Below, in pieces: positions 7,125-16,431 of a DNA stretch of 64,000 nt (position 1 is its first letter; every line of letters starts with the position of its first letter). The translations under genes were made by a program, and so were the position numbers. The DNA is from Gracilimonas sp964505215 (GTDB lineage Bacteria > Bacteroidota > Rhodothermia > Balneolales > Balneolaceae): positions 124,001 through 188,000 of the forward strand of contig CAZDGU010000003.1 of NCBI GenBank assembly GCA_964505215.1, given 5' to 3'. The notes beneath the pieces are model-generated. The model was not told the DNA's origin and did no database searches. It was given only the letters and a program-made list of their open reading frames with translations.

Positions 7125-9515
7125 ATGTTCAAGCGGTTATTAATTGTATTCAGTTTTGCTCTTATATCAACTGCAGCAATAGGGCAAAATTTAGGGGTCG
7201 ATTTTGAGAATTTAAAAGCAGATAACCTTTCTAATGAGCAAATTCTTTCTATTTACGAAAGAGCTCAATCGGAGGGATATTCCATTCAAGAGCTGGAAGC
7301 TTTAGCTACAGCAAGAGGCATGGATCCGGCCGAAGTTGCCAAGCTGCGCCGCAGGTTGATGGATTTACGCTCAGGCAGTGCCCAAGAGCAGGCTAAAGAA
7401 AGTGTAGAATCTACCGAAAGCCGACTGAGAGAAGGTGCCGATGATACTAAAGATGCTACCGTAAGTACCACATCGGTACAAAGCACGGAAAAACCCATTT
7501 TTGGCTCAGAGCTTTTCACTAATAAAAATCTGACTTTCGAGCCCTCACAAAATATACCCACACCTAAAAATTATGAGTTAGGCCCGGGCGATGAGCTTAT
7601 TATAGACATTTGGGGTGCGGCTGAAAACAGCTATCAGTTAACAATTTCTCCGGAAGGCTCTGTTCAAATAAGCAGTATTGGTCCTATTTATGTGAGCGGA
7701 ATGACCATTGAAGACGCCAGCGATTTAATTATAAAACGCTTATCCAGTATTTATTCCGGAATTTCCGGTGAAGGCAAAGATACCTTTGTACAGGTATCTC
7801 TGGGGCGTGTGCGTACTATTAAAGTGAATATAGTTGGAGAAGCACGGGTTCCGGGAACCTATTCTATTTCATCACTTTCAACCGTTTTTAATGCGCTGTA
7901 TGTTTCAGGCGGTCCTTCAAAAAACGGTACGTATCGTGCCATACAGGTTATTCGAGGTGATGAAGTTGTGGAAGTTTTAGACTTGTACGACTTTCTGGCT
8001 TATGCTGATCAAAGTTCAAACATTCGTCTGCGCGACCAAGACATTATTAAAATAGACACGTATATCAACCGGGTTTCATTAAACGGGCAAGTTAAACGTC
8101 AGGGGTTGTTTGAAACACTGGATGGAGAAACCTTTGCCGATTTATTGGAATATGCCGGAGGATTTAATCAGCAGGCTTATACAAAACGTGTTAAAATTCA
8201 GCGAAACACCGCTACAGAAAAGGAAATTATTGAAATAAAATATCCCGAAGAAAAAGACACGGTTTTAAAAAGCGGTGATGAAATTTCGGTTGCTAAAATA
8301 TTAGATCGCTTCACCAACCGGGTGGAAGTTCAAGGAGCTGTATTTCGGGCGGGTGCCTATCAGCTGGAAGAAAATCCAACGCTTTATACACTCATCGAAA
8401 ATGCCGACGGGCTGATGGGAGATGCCTACATGGACCGGGCTATTATTTTCAGAACGCTTCCTGATTACTCCGTACGTACCATTCCTGTTAATTTGGGTGA
8501 ATTGATGAAAAATCCGGAGGCTAACGATATTGAGTTAGCAAAAGATGATATCATTCAGATTTCATCCATATTTGATCTTCAGCAAGAATATACGGTTACT
8601 ATTAGCGGTGAAGTGCTGTCGGGTGGTACATTTCCATATCGGAAAGATATGACCATAAAAGATCTGATTTATATGGCCAATGGCTTTACCGTTGAAGCAG
8701 CCGAATATAACATTGGTGTAGCGCGCAGAGTAAAAGATGATGGAAGCGGACGCGTCAGAAATACCATAGCCGATGTTTATAACCTCGAAATTACTGATAA
8801 ACTCGCACTAAACAATCCCGATACAGAATTTGAATTAGAGCCTTTTGATCAGGTTTTTGTCCGTAAGTCACCTTCTTATGTAGATCAGAAGTCGGTTACT
8901 ATTAAAGGGCAGGTATTATATCCCGGGACGTATGTGATAGACCGCCGGGATTTTAAAATTTCGGACTTGGTAAATAAAGCTGGGGGCGTTACACAATATG
9001 CGTATCCCCAAGGTGCTTCACTAAGGCGAAATTTTACAAATTTGGAAGAATCACCTAATTATGGAGACCGTACTCTATCGCAAGTAGGTATTAAATTAGA
9101 TGAGGTTCTAAAAAATCCGAATTCAGACCTTGACTTAAAACTGGTTCCCGGCGATGTGTTGGAAATACCCGTTAAAATGCAAACGGTGAATATACAGGGA
9201 GAAGTATTATTCCCCATAAATACACGATACGAAGATAGAAAAAGCTTTAAGGATTATATTTCTTCAGCCGGTGGTTTCTCGGACAAAGCCAATAAGAAAA
9301 AAGCGTACATCGTATATGCAAACGGCGAAGTGGACCGAACCAAGCGGTTCTTGTGGATTAAAAACTATCCTGAAGTACGCCCGGGAAGTATGATTTTTAT
9401 TCCGCAAAAAGAAGAGAAAACACAGATTTCTACCCAAGAGCGCATTGCAATTTTGTCCACCATTGTTTCGATGGCAGCTATTGTAACGAACACAATTTTC
9501 CAAATTCGGAGATAA
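7125..9515 (+). CDS. SLBB-domain polysaccharide export protein (Wza-like)
   Basis: A 796-residue outer-membrane/periplasmic protein of the capsule and exopolysaccharide export family. Residues 1-21 form a signal peptide ending at AIGQ. After a low-complexity linker, the polysaccharide-export domain begins near residue 145 (YELGPGDELIIDIWGAAENSYQL...). A chain of soluble-ligand-binding beta-grasp (SLBB) repeats follows, each opening with a segment such as VNIVGEARVPGTYSI, VSLNGQVKRQGLFE, VEVQGAVFRAGAYQL, VTISGEVLSGGTFPY, VTIKGQVLYPGTYVI and VNIQGEVLFPINTRY, about six in all. The last residues (AILSTIVSMAAIVTNTIFQI) are a hydrophobic helix. It is longer than E. coli Wza (about 380) because of the extra repeats. 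No other polysaccharide gene is adjacent, so its substrate is unknown. Confidence 0.92.
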   Translation: MFKRLLIVFSFALISTAAIGQNLGVDFENLKADNLSNEQILSIYERAQSEGYSIQELEALATARGMDPAEVAKLRRRLMDLRSGSAQEQAKESVESTESRLREGADDTKDATVSTTSVQSTEKPIFGSELFTNKNLTFEPSQNIPTPKNYELGPGDELIIDIWGAAENSYQLTISPEGSVQISSIGPIYVSGMTIEDASDLIIKRLSSIYSGISGEGKDTFVQVSLGRVRTIKVNIVGEARVPGTYSISSLSTVFNALYVSGGPSKNGTYRAIQVIRGDEVVEVLDLYDFLAYADQSSNIRLRDQDIIKIDTYINRVSLNGQVKRQGLFETLDGETFADLLEYAGGFNQQAYTKRVKIQRNTATEKEIIEIKYPEEKDTVLKSGDEISVAKILDRFTNRVEVQGAVFRAGAYQLEENPTLYTLIENADGLMGDAYMDRAIIFRTLPDYSVRTIPVNLGELMKNPEANDIELAKDDIIQISSIFDLQQEYTVTISGEVLSGGTFPYRKDMTIKDLIYMANGFTVEAAEYNIGVARRVKDDGSGRVRNTIADVYNLEITDKLALNNPDTEFELEPFDQVFVRKSPSYVDQKSVTIKGQVLYPGTYVIDRRDFKISDLVNKAGGVTQYAYPQGASLRRNFTNLEESPNYGDRTLSQVGIKLDEVLKNPNSDLDLKLVPGDVLEIPVKMQTVNIQGEVLFPINTRYEDRKSFKDYISSAGGFSDKANKKKAYIVYANGEVDRTKRFLWIKNYPEVRPGSMIFIPQKEEKTQISTQERIAILSTIVSMAAIVTNTIFQIRR

Positions 9516-9540
9516 GAACTCATCGAGTTAGAGTGAATTT

Positions 9541-9586
9541 CGTTTTACATCAAATTTAAAAGAGTATTTTTGTTTGATGTAAAACG
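9541..9586. terminator. Hairpin between convergent genes
   Basis: CGTTTTACATCAAA at 9541-9554 is perfectly inverted at 9573-9586 with an 18-base loop. It lies between the converging SLBB and mutS2 genes, as expected for a shared terminator, although the following T content is weak. Confidence 0.5.
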
Positions 9587-9649
9587 GATTTTAAAATCAC
9601 GTTTGCGACGCGCTCTATCTGAAAAAATAGGTTAGAAGAAATAGCCTCT

Positions 9650-12064
9650 CTACTTAAGCTCTACTACCGTACAGCCCGATCCACCCTGCTCAATTGGAGC
9701 GTTTTCTGCGCTTTTTACGTCCGCCCGCGTATGTAAGTAGGCCTGAATTTGACTGCGTAAAATGCCATCACCTTTTCCGTGAATAATTTCAACCTGATTC
9801 ATATTTTGGAAAACCGCACGGTCTATATATTGGGTTACTTCGTGCAGGGCGTCCTGGGTTCTGTGGCCACGCACATCTAAAGAAGGCTTCACCATTTCGT
9901 TGGCCAAGTTACTGTCGCCCACAAGGATGGAAGAACGAGCTCTTGCTTTCTTTTTCTTCTTCTTGGTTTTTTCCACCTTTATCAGGTTTTTGAATTTCGT
10001 TTTAAGTCGAAGTCCGCCGGCCTGAACCACCGCATTTTTTCCATTAATTTCTACCAGCTCGCCCGTGGTATTTCCATCTTTAAAGCGGACATGATCTCCT
10101 GTTTTTGGTGGATTTTCGGAAACCGACATTCGCTCTTCTTTCTTTTCCTCAATGTGCTCCAGCGAGCGGTCAATGTCCTTTTTCTCCTGCTCTACTTCCT
10201 TGCGGATTTCCTTAATTTCTTGTTTATCCGCTTTATTCTGCTCTACTATTTTTTGAACCGCCTGCTCTACTCTTTGGTTGGCTGAATCCATGATAGACTT
10301 TGCTTCTTTCAATGCCTTTTCACGGATTTTCTCTTTATCCTTTTCAATAGCCTGAATTTTATTTTCGTACTTTTTCCGCTCCGATTCGGCTTTGGCTTGA
10401 AGGCCGGCATATTTTTGTTTGAGACTTGCTGCCTGCTGCGACTTTGTTTCCAATTCGGTAATCAGCGATTCCATTTTGTCTTTGGCTTCACCCAAAAGAA
10501 TGCGAGAACGATCCAGAATAGCTTCGTCCAGATTCATACGTTGGGCAATTTCAAAAGCATAGCTGCTGCCGGGAATTCCCTTTTTAAACTTATAAGTAGG
10601 TGAAAGGCTGGCCTGATCAAACTCCATTGAGCCATTTATGGCGTTGGGATGCTCGTGTGCAAATACTTTTAATGAGCCGTGATGCGTAGTCACAATAATC
10701 TTTCCGTTTTTATCCAGCAGCTGTTCTATAAACGCTTGAAAGAGCGCGCCGCCTTCTTCGGGATCGGTTCCCGCCGCAGCTTCATCAATCAAAACCAGGC
10801 TTCCGGGTTCAAAGTGTTCTATCGTTTCACGCATCCACTGTAGTCGGGATGAAAATGTACTCAAGTCGTTTTCAATGGATTGATCGTCTCCCAAATCCAC
10901 AAATATGCCGGGAAAAATGGGAAGCTCTGATGTAGGATCGGCCGGAACGCCATATCCGGTTTGGTGCATCAGCGAAAGAAGCCCAACGGTTTTCATAGCA
11001 ACAGATTTACCGCCCGCATTGGGACCGGTAATCATGAGGCAGCGCTCGTCTTCTTCCAGTTTCAGGAAAAGCGGAATGATGGTTTCACGATCTTCTTCAT
11101 TCCTCAAACTTAAATTTTTAAGCCGGAGAATAGGATTATAGGCTTCTTTAATGCTTAAGTAATGGTTTTTGGCAATAATGGGAATATGCCCGTCCAGCTT
11201 TTTAGTGAGCTTTGCTTTGGCAAACACCACGTCAATTTTAGCCAAAAAAGCGAGGTTTTGATTAATGTATTCCGAATGTTTACGCACGTGTTTAGTCAGC
11301 TCCTTCAGAATACGCTCAATCTCGCGCTGTTCTTCGGCCTCAAACTGCCGGATTTCATTATTCAAATTCAATGCTTCAACCGGCTCTATGTAAACCGTTT
11401 GCCCACTGGCAGAAACGTCATGAACAAAGCCTCTCACTTTTCGCTTAAACTCAGCTTGAATAGGAATAACCATGCGTCCGTTACGCAGGGTTGGGCCTTC
11501 ATCTGAAGCCATGCCGTCTTTACTGGCATCTTTCATGGAGCGGTTGATGGTAGTCCGTAAATCCGTTTTTCGCCTGTTTAGCTTTTTCCGAATTGCTCGC
11601 AGTTCCGCACTGGCATCATCCCGTAGCTCTCCGTGTTCGGTAACTTTTTCTTTAATATGCTTTTCCAATTCTTTCATAAGAATCAGGCCTTCTGAAAGGC
11701 GATGCATGTTTGGCAGCTCTTCTGAGCGAGCTTTAAAAAAGTGTTTAACCTGACGGCTCATTCCACTTATTTTTAAAATATCTACAAAAGCAGGCAGCGG
11801 AATGATGCTTCCCTCAGCTTTGGATGCCGAAAGATATTCTCGCACTTCAGGAAACTCTCCCAACGGAAAAGGGTCGGGAGCGTTTAGCACTTCCAGCATC
11901 TCTCCGGTTTGATGGGTAAGTAATTTCACACGCTTTGGGCTGGAAGAAGGAGTAAGGGTGGCAACCAGCTCTTGTGAGCGCACCGATTGCGTGAGCTCGA
12001 GCGTGGAGTTGCGGATTTGGTCGAAACCAAGTTTTTCTAAAAGAGAGTTTGGGTAAAGTTTCAT
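9650..12064 (-). CDS. mutS2: Endonuclease MutS2
   Basis: MutS homologue lacking the mismatch-recognition domain. The family suppresses homologous recombination by acting on branched DNA, and in some bacteria rescues collided ribosomes. It has 804 residues, normal size. Seen in order: clamp/lever region; Walker A GPNAGGKSVAMKT (about 345); Walker B LVLIDEAAAGTDPEEG; the ATPase signature TTHHGSLK; a long charged coiled coil (about 525-640); a KOW-like segment GDHVRFKDGNTTGELVEI; a Lys-rich linker; and the C-terminal Smr nuclease domain with LDVRGHRTQDA and IIHGKGDGILR. It appears to be transcribed alone and converges on the SLBB gene. Assignment is firm. Confidence 0.97.
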   Translation of the reverse strand: MKLYPNSLLEKLGFDQIRNSTLELTQSVRSQELVATLTPSSSPKRVKLLTHQTGEMLEVLNAPDPFPLGEFPEVREYLSASKAEGSIIPLPAFVDILKISGMSRQVKHFFKARSEELPNMHRLSEGLILMKELEKHIKEKVTEHGELRDDASAELRAIRKKLNRRKTDLRTTINRSMKDASKDGMASDEGPTLRNGRMVIPIQAEFKRKVRGFVHDVSASGQTVYIEPVEALNLNNEIRQFEAEEQREIERILKELTKHVRKHSEYINQNLAFLAKIDVVFAKAKLTKKLDGHIPIIAKNHYLSIKEAYNPILRLKNLSLRNEEDRETIIPLFLKLEEDERCLMITGPNAGGKSVAMKTVGLLSLMHQTGYGVPADPTSELPIFPGIFVDLGDDQSIENDLSTFSSRLQWMRETIEHFEPGSLVLIDEAAAGTDPEEGGALFQAFIEQLLDKNGKIIVTTHHGSLKVFAHEHPNAINGSMEFDQASLSPTYKFKKGIPGSSYAFEIAQRMNLDEAILDRSRILLGEAKDKMESLITELETKSQQAASLKQKYAGLQAKAESERKKYENKIQAIEKDKEKIREKALKEAKSIMDSANQRVEQAVQKIVEQNKADKQEIKEIRKEVEQEKKDIDRSLEHIEEKKEERMSVSENPPKTGDHVRFKDGNTTGELVEINGKNAVVQAGGLRLKTKFKNLIKVEKTKKKKKKARARSSILVGDSNLANEMVKPSLDVRGHRTQDALHEVTQYIDRAVFQNMNQVEIIHGKGDGILRSQIQAYLHTRADVKSAENAPIEQGGSGCTVVELK

Positions 12065-12250
12065 GAACGAGTTTGGGATGAAATCACAAAACCCTAAAGA
12101 TAACGGTAATTAAGAAGGATGTCGAAGCTCATATTTGCATTTCAACTTGTGAGAATCTAATGTATTTGTCTTGTAAAAATCTATTGATGAGGCTTGTTGA
12201 CATTCAACCCGAAACGACTAAAAGCATTAGAAAAAACTGATCTGCAAAAT

Positions 12251-12284
12251 AAAAAAGCCGACAAATTTTTGCCGACTTCCGGGG
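12251..12284 (-). terminator. Leftward terminator after the DUF1328 gene
   Basis: On the minus strand GTCGGC-aaaaattt-GTCGGC-TTTTTT can fold through four standard pairs and two G-U pairs, then runs into Ts. On the plus strand the same bases cannot pair, so it should work only leftward, for the small gene just upstream. Confidence 0.55.
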
Positions 12285-12303
12285 ATATTAAAAAAAATCA
12301 GGC

Positions 12304-12468
12304 TTAAACTCTGGCCCTTCGTCCAAAAATGAGTGATACCACGAATAAAACAATGAACAGGTAAAACAGGATTTCTGCAATACCGGCGGCGGCTCCTGCA
12401 ATGCCACCAAAGCCTAAAATACCGGCTACAATTGCGATAATTAAAAAAGTGATGGTCCAGCGTAACAT
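12304..12468 (-). CDS. DUF1328-family small membrane protein
   Basis: A 54-residue protein. It begins MLRWTITFLIIAIVAGILGF, continues through a Gly/Ala-rich turn (GGIAGAAAGIAEI) into a second hydrophobic helix (LFYLFIVLFVVSLIF), and ends in the basic tail GRRARV. Two membrane helices with this central GxAGxA motif and a short basic end are the hallmark of DUF1328 (YtjA-like) proteins, which are widespread, often stress-associated and of unknown function. The start codon is the only ATG that gives the full family length; a purine-rich ggagac lies six bases upstream. It appears monocistronic, with its own terminator about 20 bp beyond the stop. Confidence 0.88.
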   Translation of the reverse strand: MLRWTITFLIIAIVAGILGFGGIAGAAAGIAEILFYLFIVLFVVSLIFGRRARV

Positions 12469-12617
12469 GACGTCTCCATTTATTAATAGTTAATTATTCT
12501 AATTAATCTGAAGAAATTATGTTCCAAAAGGGATTCTAAATGCTATTAAAGATTGAGTTTAGCTAATTAAAGAATTGCTGATTATCATTTATGAGCTTCA
12601 ATACATTCGCGGCTATT

Positions 12618-14615
12618 TTAGAGGTTGTATCTTACTCCGCCAAGCATCCAGCGGCCGGGCAGGGGAGCTCCTAATATTTCCTGGTATTGAGTATCGGTTA
12701 GGTTTTGAACTTCGGCATAAATCCGGAAGTGAGGACCAAACGGGCGGTAGCTTATTTTGAGATTACTTAGGAAATACTGTTTAGGAACTTTGGCATCAAT
12801 CAGTGCGTCTGCCTGTTCCGAGCGCATGTTGAACTGAGATTGGGAATGAAGGGAAATGCGCTGCATAGCTAAAGTCAGGTTTAGGTGCATTTGGTGTGAA
12901 GGATGATTGGCAATATATCGCGAAACGGTGCCTTCCGGCGTAATAGTTTTTATGAAAGTGTAGCCGGCTTCGGTTTTTAACGTACTATTTGAGCCGATTT
13001 CAGAACTCAGGCTCGAAATAAATTCAACCCCAAAAACTTCACTTTCTGAGATATTAGAAGCGTAAAAATAGGTTTCGTTTGGTTGTAAATTATCAACATT
13101 GGGAATAGAGGCAGAGCCGGTGAGCGCATAATCAATGAGATTGGTTGATGTGCGGTAAAAAACCGTGGGAGAAATAAAGAGTCGGCGGCTTGGAGTCCAG
13201 TCAAAGCCAATATCAAAAGAGGTGGATTCTTCGGGACGTAAATCAGGATTTCCAACATTTCGTCCGGGCGCGAGGTTGGGGAGCTGATGAGAGATGTAGC
13301 GCTCGGTGAAGTCGCCTTCGCGAATTGCACGTCCGACAGACGAACGAAGCACCAAATTTCCAAACGTATAAGCTGCGCTTACCTGAGGAAGAAGCGAGAG
13401 TTCTGCAACGGGGTCAAATTGTAATCGAAGGCTGGAAGTGAGGCTCAGTCCAAAGTCAAAATTCATGCTGTGAATGCCGTACACGCCCCAGGATGTGGAG
13501 CTGTGATTTCCACGATCGGTGCTTTCAATGTGCTTATCTGCCAGCTGTGCGCCCAGCATAAAACGGAAATGTTTAAGCGTAGAAGAAAGGCTGGAAAGTT
13601 GGTTAGTATCCAGCGTGTACTGATGGGAAAGGTTAGCGTATAGATAACGCGTTTGATGCACGTTAGCGGGAGAAGAAGCGGGGTTGAAGTCGTAGGTGTC
13701 TTCCACATGCCTAAACGAACTGCTTAACTCGGTGCGGTGATTTCCCTGCTCGCGCGTAAGTGATGACAGCGCCCAGCGGCTTGAAATCTGCTCGGTTGCA
13801 GCATCGGCAATGCTTCGGGTGTAAAAGTAACGTGCATTAAAATCGCGCTGTTCAATTCCTGAGCGCATGTATCCGCTCCAGTAGTTTGCAAAATTCACCG
13901 AAGCGGCAGCAGATATATTGGTGAGATCAAAATAGGTCTGGTAGGTTTTATCAGCAGAGCTGCCTTGGGTAAAAGCGGGATTAGAAACTGACTGTCCGTC
14001 CGATTGTGCCGTCCGGAAAGAGGTGCTGAAGCGAAAGTTCTTTTTTGAAACACCGGCCGTAGCATCGGCAATTTGTAAATTATGCTGCCCGGCCGAAATA
14101 TCTGCTTCAGCCCGTGCAACCAGATTTTCAGGAGCCGCAACTTCTTTACGCATGTACGTTTTTGTTTTGATGTGTACAATTCCGCCCACGGCATCAGCTC
14201 CGTAAGAAGTACTTGCCGGACCTCGAATCAGCTCAATTTGAGCAATTTCAGAAAGCGCCACGGGAATATTGGTATTAAAATGAGCCGTTAAAGGATTGTT
14301 GATGGGTGTATTGTCCAACAGAAATAAAACCTGAGAAAATGTACTTCCACGGATGCCCACATCGGCCTGCACGCCAAAACCCTGCCGCGCGTTGATATTT
14401 ACTCCCGAAAGGCTGCGAAGTAAATCATCCACCGACTGCACCGGCAGCGCTTGAATATCTTTGTGCGTGATAACCGACACATGTTTCCCGCTCTCAGAAA
14501 TAGAAGAGGTGATGCGCGAGGCGGTTACGTCTATGGAATCGCGGTGAGAAATAGTTTGGGCAAAAACGCTGTAAGGCACCAGCACGAAAAGAATTGAACT
14601 AAGGAATAATTTCAT
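12618..14615 (-). CDS. TonB-dependent outer-membrane receptor
   Basis: A 665-residue beta-barrel receptor. Residues 1-19 are a signal peptide (ending VFAQ). The plug domain runs from about 28 to 155: VTASRITSSISESGKHVSVITHKDIQALPVQSVDDLLRSL, then GVQADVGIRGSTFSQVLFLLDNTPINNP and the conserved IELIRGPASTSYGADAVGGIVHIKT. The barrel follows, with the penultimate repeat motif NPDLRPEESTSFDIGFDW at about 455 and the C-terminal strand WMLGGVRYNL that ends in a hydrophobic residue for barrel insertion. The short size and lack of a carboxypeptidase-like extension fit a BtuB/vitamin or siderophore type rather than a SusC type. The ligand is not identifiable: no transporter genes are adjacent, and I saw no cobalamin riboswitch in the 5' region. 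Confidence 0.93.
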   Translation of the reverse strand: MKLFLSSILFVLVPYSVFAQTISHRDSIDVTASRITSSISESGKHVSVITHKDIQALPVQSVDDLLRSLSGVNINARQGFGVQADVGIRGSTFSQVLFLLDNTPINNPLTAHFNTNIPVALSEIAQIELIRGPASTSYGADAVGGIVHIKTKTYMRKEVAAPENLVARAEADISAGQHNLQIADATAGVSKKNFRFSTSFRTAQSDGQSVSNPAFTQGSSADKTYQTYFDLTNISAAASVNFANYWSGYMRSGIEQRDFNARYFYTRSIADAATEQISSRWALSSLTREQGNHRTELSSSFRHVEDTYDFNPASSPANVHQTRYLYANLSHQYTLDTNQLSSLSSTLKHFRFMLGAQLADKHIESTDRGNHSSTSWGVYGIHSMNFDFGLSLTSSLRLQFDPVAELSLLPQVSAAYTFGNLVLRSSVGRAIREGDFTERYISHQLPNLAPGRNVGNPDLRPEESTSFDIGFDWTPSRRLFISPTVFYRTSTNLIDYALTGSASIPNVDNLQPNETYFYASNISESEVFGVEFISSLSSEIGSNSTLKTEAGYTFIKTITPEGTVSRYIANHPSHQMHLNLTLAMQRISLHSQSQFNMRSEQADALIDAKVPKQYFLSNLKISYRPFGPHFRIYAEVQNLTDTQYQEILGAPLPGRWMLGGVRYNL

Positions 14616-14840
14616 CTGAATGTTGAGATTTATTTACTCATATTTAATGGGTGCCCAAAGGTAAGGTTAATGTTAAAGACGGATAACTTTATTTTGTTAA
14701 AATTACCTATTCTAATTTTTCTGAACTCTTACCACAGCTATGAGGTTTAATATTTTGTAGGGACTAAATAACTCTTTAAGACTTTGATTTTATTGTTCTC
14801 TAAATCCTCTACATTGTATCTTGAAACAAAATATCCGATT

Positions 14841-15626
14841 ATGAAACTTCCCATTTATCAAGTAGATGCCTTTACCGGAAAACGGTTTGGTGGAAATCCG
14901 GCAGCCGTAATTCCCCTTAAAGAATGGCCTTCTGATGAACTGATGCAGCAGATAGCCGCAGAAAACAATCTCTCCGAAACGGCCTTTTTTGTAGCAGAAG
15001 GAGGTGGATATCGCCTGCGTTGGTTTACGCCTACTACCGAAGTAGATTTATGCGGACATGCTACGCTGGCTACCGCGCATATTTTGTTTGAGGAACTGGA
15101 CTATGATGAAGACGAGATTATATTCAAAACGAAAAGCGGCTTGCTTACGGTTGTAAAAGATGACGGCCGTTTGTCTATGAATTTCCCCGCCGTAACTCCG
15201 GTGCAGGAAGAAGGCCCCGCAATATTGTTTCAAGGTCTGGGCATCCGGCGAACTTCTGAGGTGTATAAATCGGATGATTACATGGTGGTATTAGAAACGG
15301 AGCAGGAAGTGGCCGATATTCAGCCCGACTTTAATTTATTGAATGAAGTGGATGCGCGCGGAATTATAGTAACCGCTCCCGGGAATAACGTAGATTTTGT
15401 TTCTCGATTTTTTGCTCCCCAAACGGGCGTTGATGAAGATCCCGTAACCGGTTCGGCTCACACCAAAACCGTACCTTACTGGAGCGAAAAGCTGGGTAAA
15501 AATGAGCTGGAAGCCCATCAAATTTCCAAACGGGGCGGACGGCTCACTTGCCGAATGCGTGGAGACCGTATAGATATTTTGGGTGAAGCTGTGACTTATC
15601 TAAAAGGGGAGATTTTTCTTGGGTGA
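14841..15626 (+). CDS. PhzF-family isomerase-like protein
   Basis: A 261-residue member of the PhzF/YddE family, two-lobed proteins with a diaminopimelate-epimerase fold. The N-terminal signature is MKLPIYQVDAFTGKRFGGNPAAV, followed by LSETAF (the conserved Glu) and RWFTPTTEVDLCGHATLATAH. The second lobe has FAPQTGVDEDPVTGSAHTKTVPYW, with the conserved D-P-V-T-G-S-AH motif. I chose the ATG at 14841 because it aligns with the family N terminus; an in-frame ATG at 14784 would add 19 unusual residues. Physiological substrate is unknown for most family members. The gene overlaps the next one by 8 bp, so the two are translationally linked. Confidence 0.9.
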   Translation: MKLPIYQVDAFTGKRFGGNPAAVIPLKEWPSDELMQQIAAENNLSETAFFVAEGGGYRLRWFTPTTEVDLCGHATLATAHILFEELDYDEDEIIFKTKSGLLTVVKDDGRLSMNFPAVTPVQEEGPAILFQGLGIRRTSEVYKSDDYMVVLETEQEVADIQPDFNLLNEVDARGIIVTAPGNNVDFVSRFFAPQTGVDEDPVTGSAHTKTVPYWSEKLGKNELEAHQISKRGGRLTCRMRGDRIDILGEAVTYLKGEIFLG

Positions 15627-16431
15627 ACTGTTAGTTCTGCTGGTAATTGGACTGGCGGCCGGAACGTTAGCCGGATTAATGGGCATTGGTGGTGGTATTA
15701 TTTTCACTCCCGTGCTGTTTTTTTTATTTGAAGCTGAAGGTGTGGAAAATCCTGTTCTGTGGACGGTGGCATCCGGTTTGTTTTGTACATTTGTGGCGGC
15801 GCTGGGAAGTACAGTTCGGCAATATATTCAGAACCATATTTTTTGGCCGGAAGGAATAAAGCTTGGGTTATTAGGTGCAATGGGAGTTTTTTTGGGAAAA
15901 TTGGTGATTACTTCTTCGTACTATAGCCGGACAGAGTTTGTGATTTTCTTCAGTATGATGTTGTTGTATGCTGCTTTTATGATGTTTCGTCGTGGCAATG
16001 ACAAAGACAGTGAATACGATCGGGAATTTGCGAGTATGGGGATTCAGCAGACATTTATCACTGGCGGATGTGGTGGTTTTGTAGCAGCTTTGGCCGGTGT
16101 GGGAGGCGGGGGAATTATGGTTCCCATTATGAACTTATTCTACAAACAACCTTTTCGAAAAGCGGTGAGTGTTTCGCAGCTGGGTATGACGATTATGGTC
16201 TGTACTGGATGGGTGCAACTGGCACTGGAACCGGGAGCAATATCAGGTATTACGGAATTCACTATGGGGTATGTAGATTTTGGTGCGGCTCTGCCCCTTT
16301 CTATTGGCGGGTTGATCGGCGGATTTGGCGGGGCTTTACTGAATCACAAAATTAACCGAAAATATTTGCAATGGGGCTTTGCCTTACTGGCCGTACTTAT
16401 GGCTGGCAGACTGATTTGGGGGATTGTTTAG
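15619..16431 (+). CDS. TauE/SafE-family membrane transporter (sulfite exporter type)
   Basis: A 270-residue integral membrane protein with about seven to eight hydrophobic helices. It shows the duplicated TauE/SafE motifs: GTLAGLMGIGGGIIFTPVLFF near residue 15 and GFVAALAGVGGGGIMVPIMNLFY near 152, each giving the Gly-rich 'G-GGG-P' loop. Family members export sulfite, sulfoacetate or related organic anions. The start is a TTG inside the end of the PhzF-like gene; an AGGGGA Shine-Dalgarno lies 8 bp upstream, and no later ATG keeps the first helix intact. Substrate is not predictable here. Confidence 0.9.
   Translation: MGELLVLLVIGLAAGTLAGLMGIGGGIIFTPVLFFLFEAEGVENPVLWTVASGLFCTFVAALGSTVRQYIQNHIFWPEGIKLGLLGAMGVFLGKLVITSSYYSRTEFVIFFSMMLLYAAFMMFRRGNDKDSEYDREFASMGIQQTFITGGCGGFVAALAGVGGGGIMVPIMNLFYKQPFRKAVSVSQLGMTIMVCTGWVQLALEPGAISGITEFTMGYVDFGAALPLSIGGLIGGFGGALLNHKINRKYLQWGFALLAVLMAGRLIWGIV

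Noticed and set aside
14616..14783. Possible cobalamin riboswitch in front of the TonB-dependent receptor
   Set aside because: The conserved B12-box and stem pattern were not found in the 5' region, so ligand and regulation are left open.
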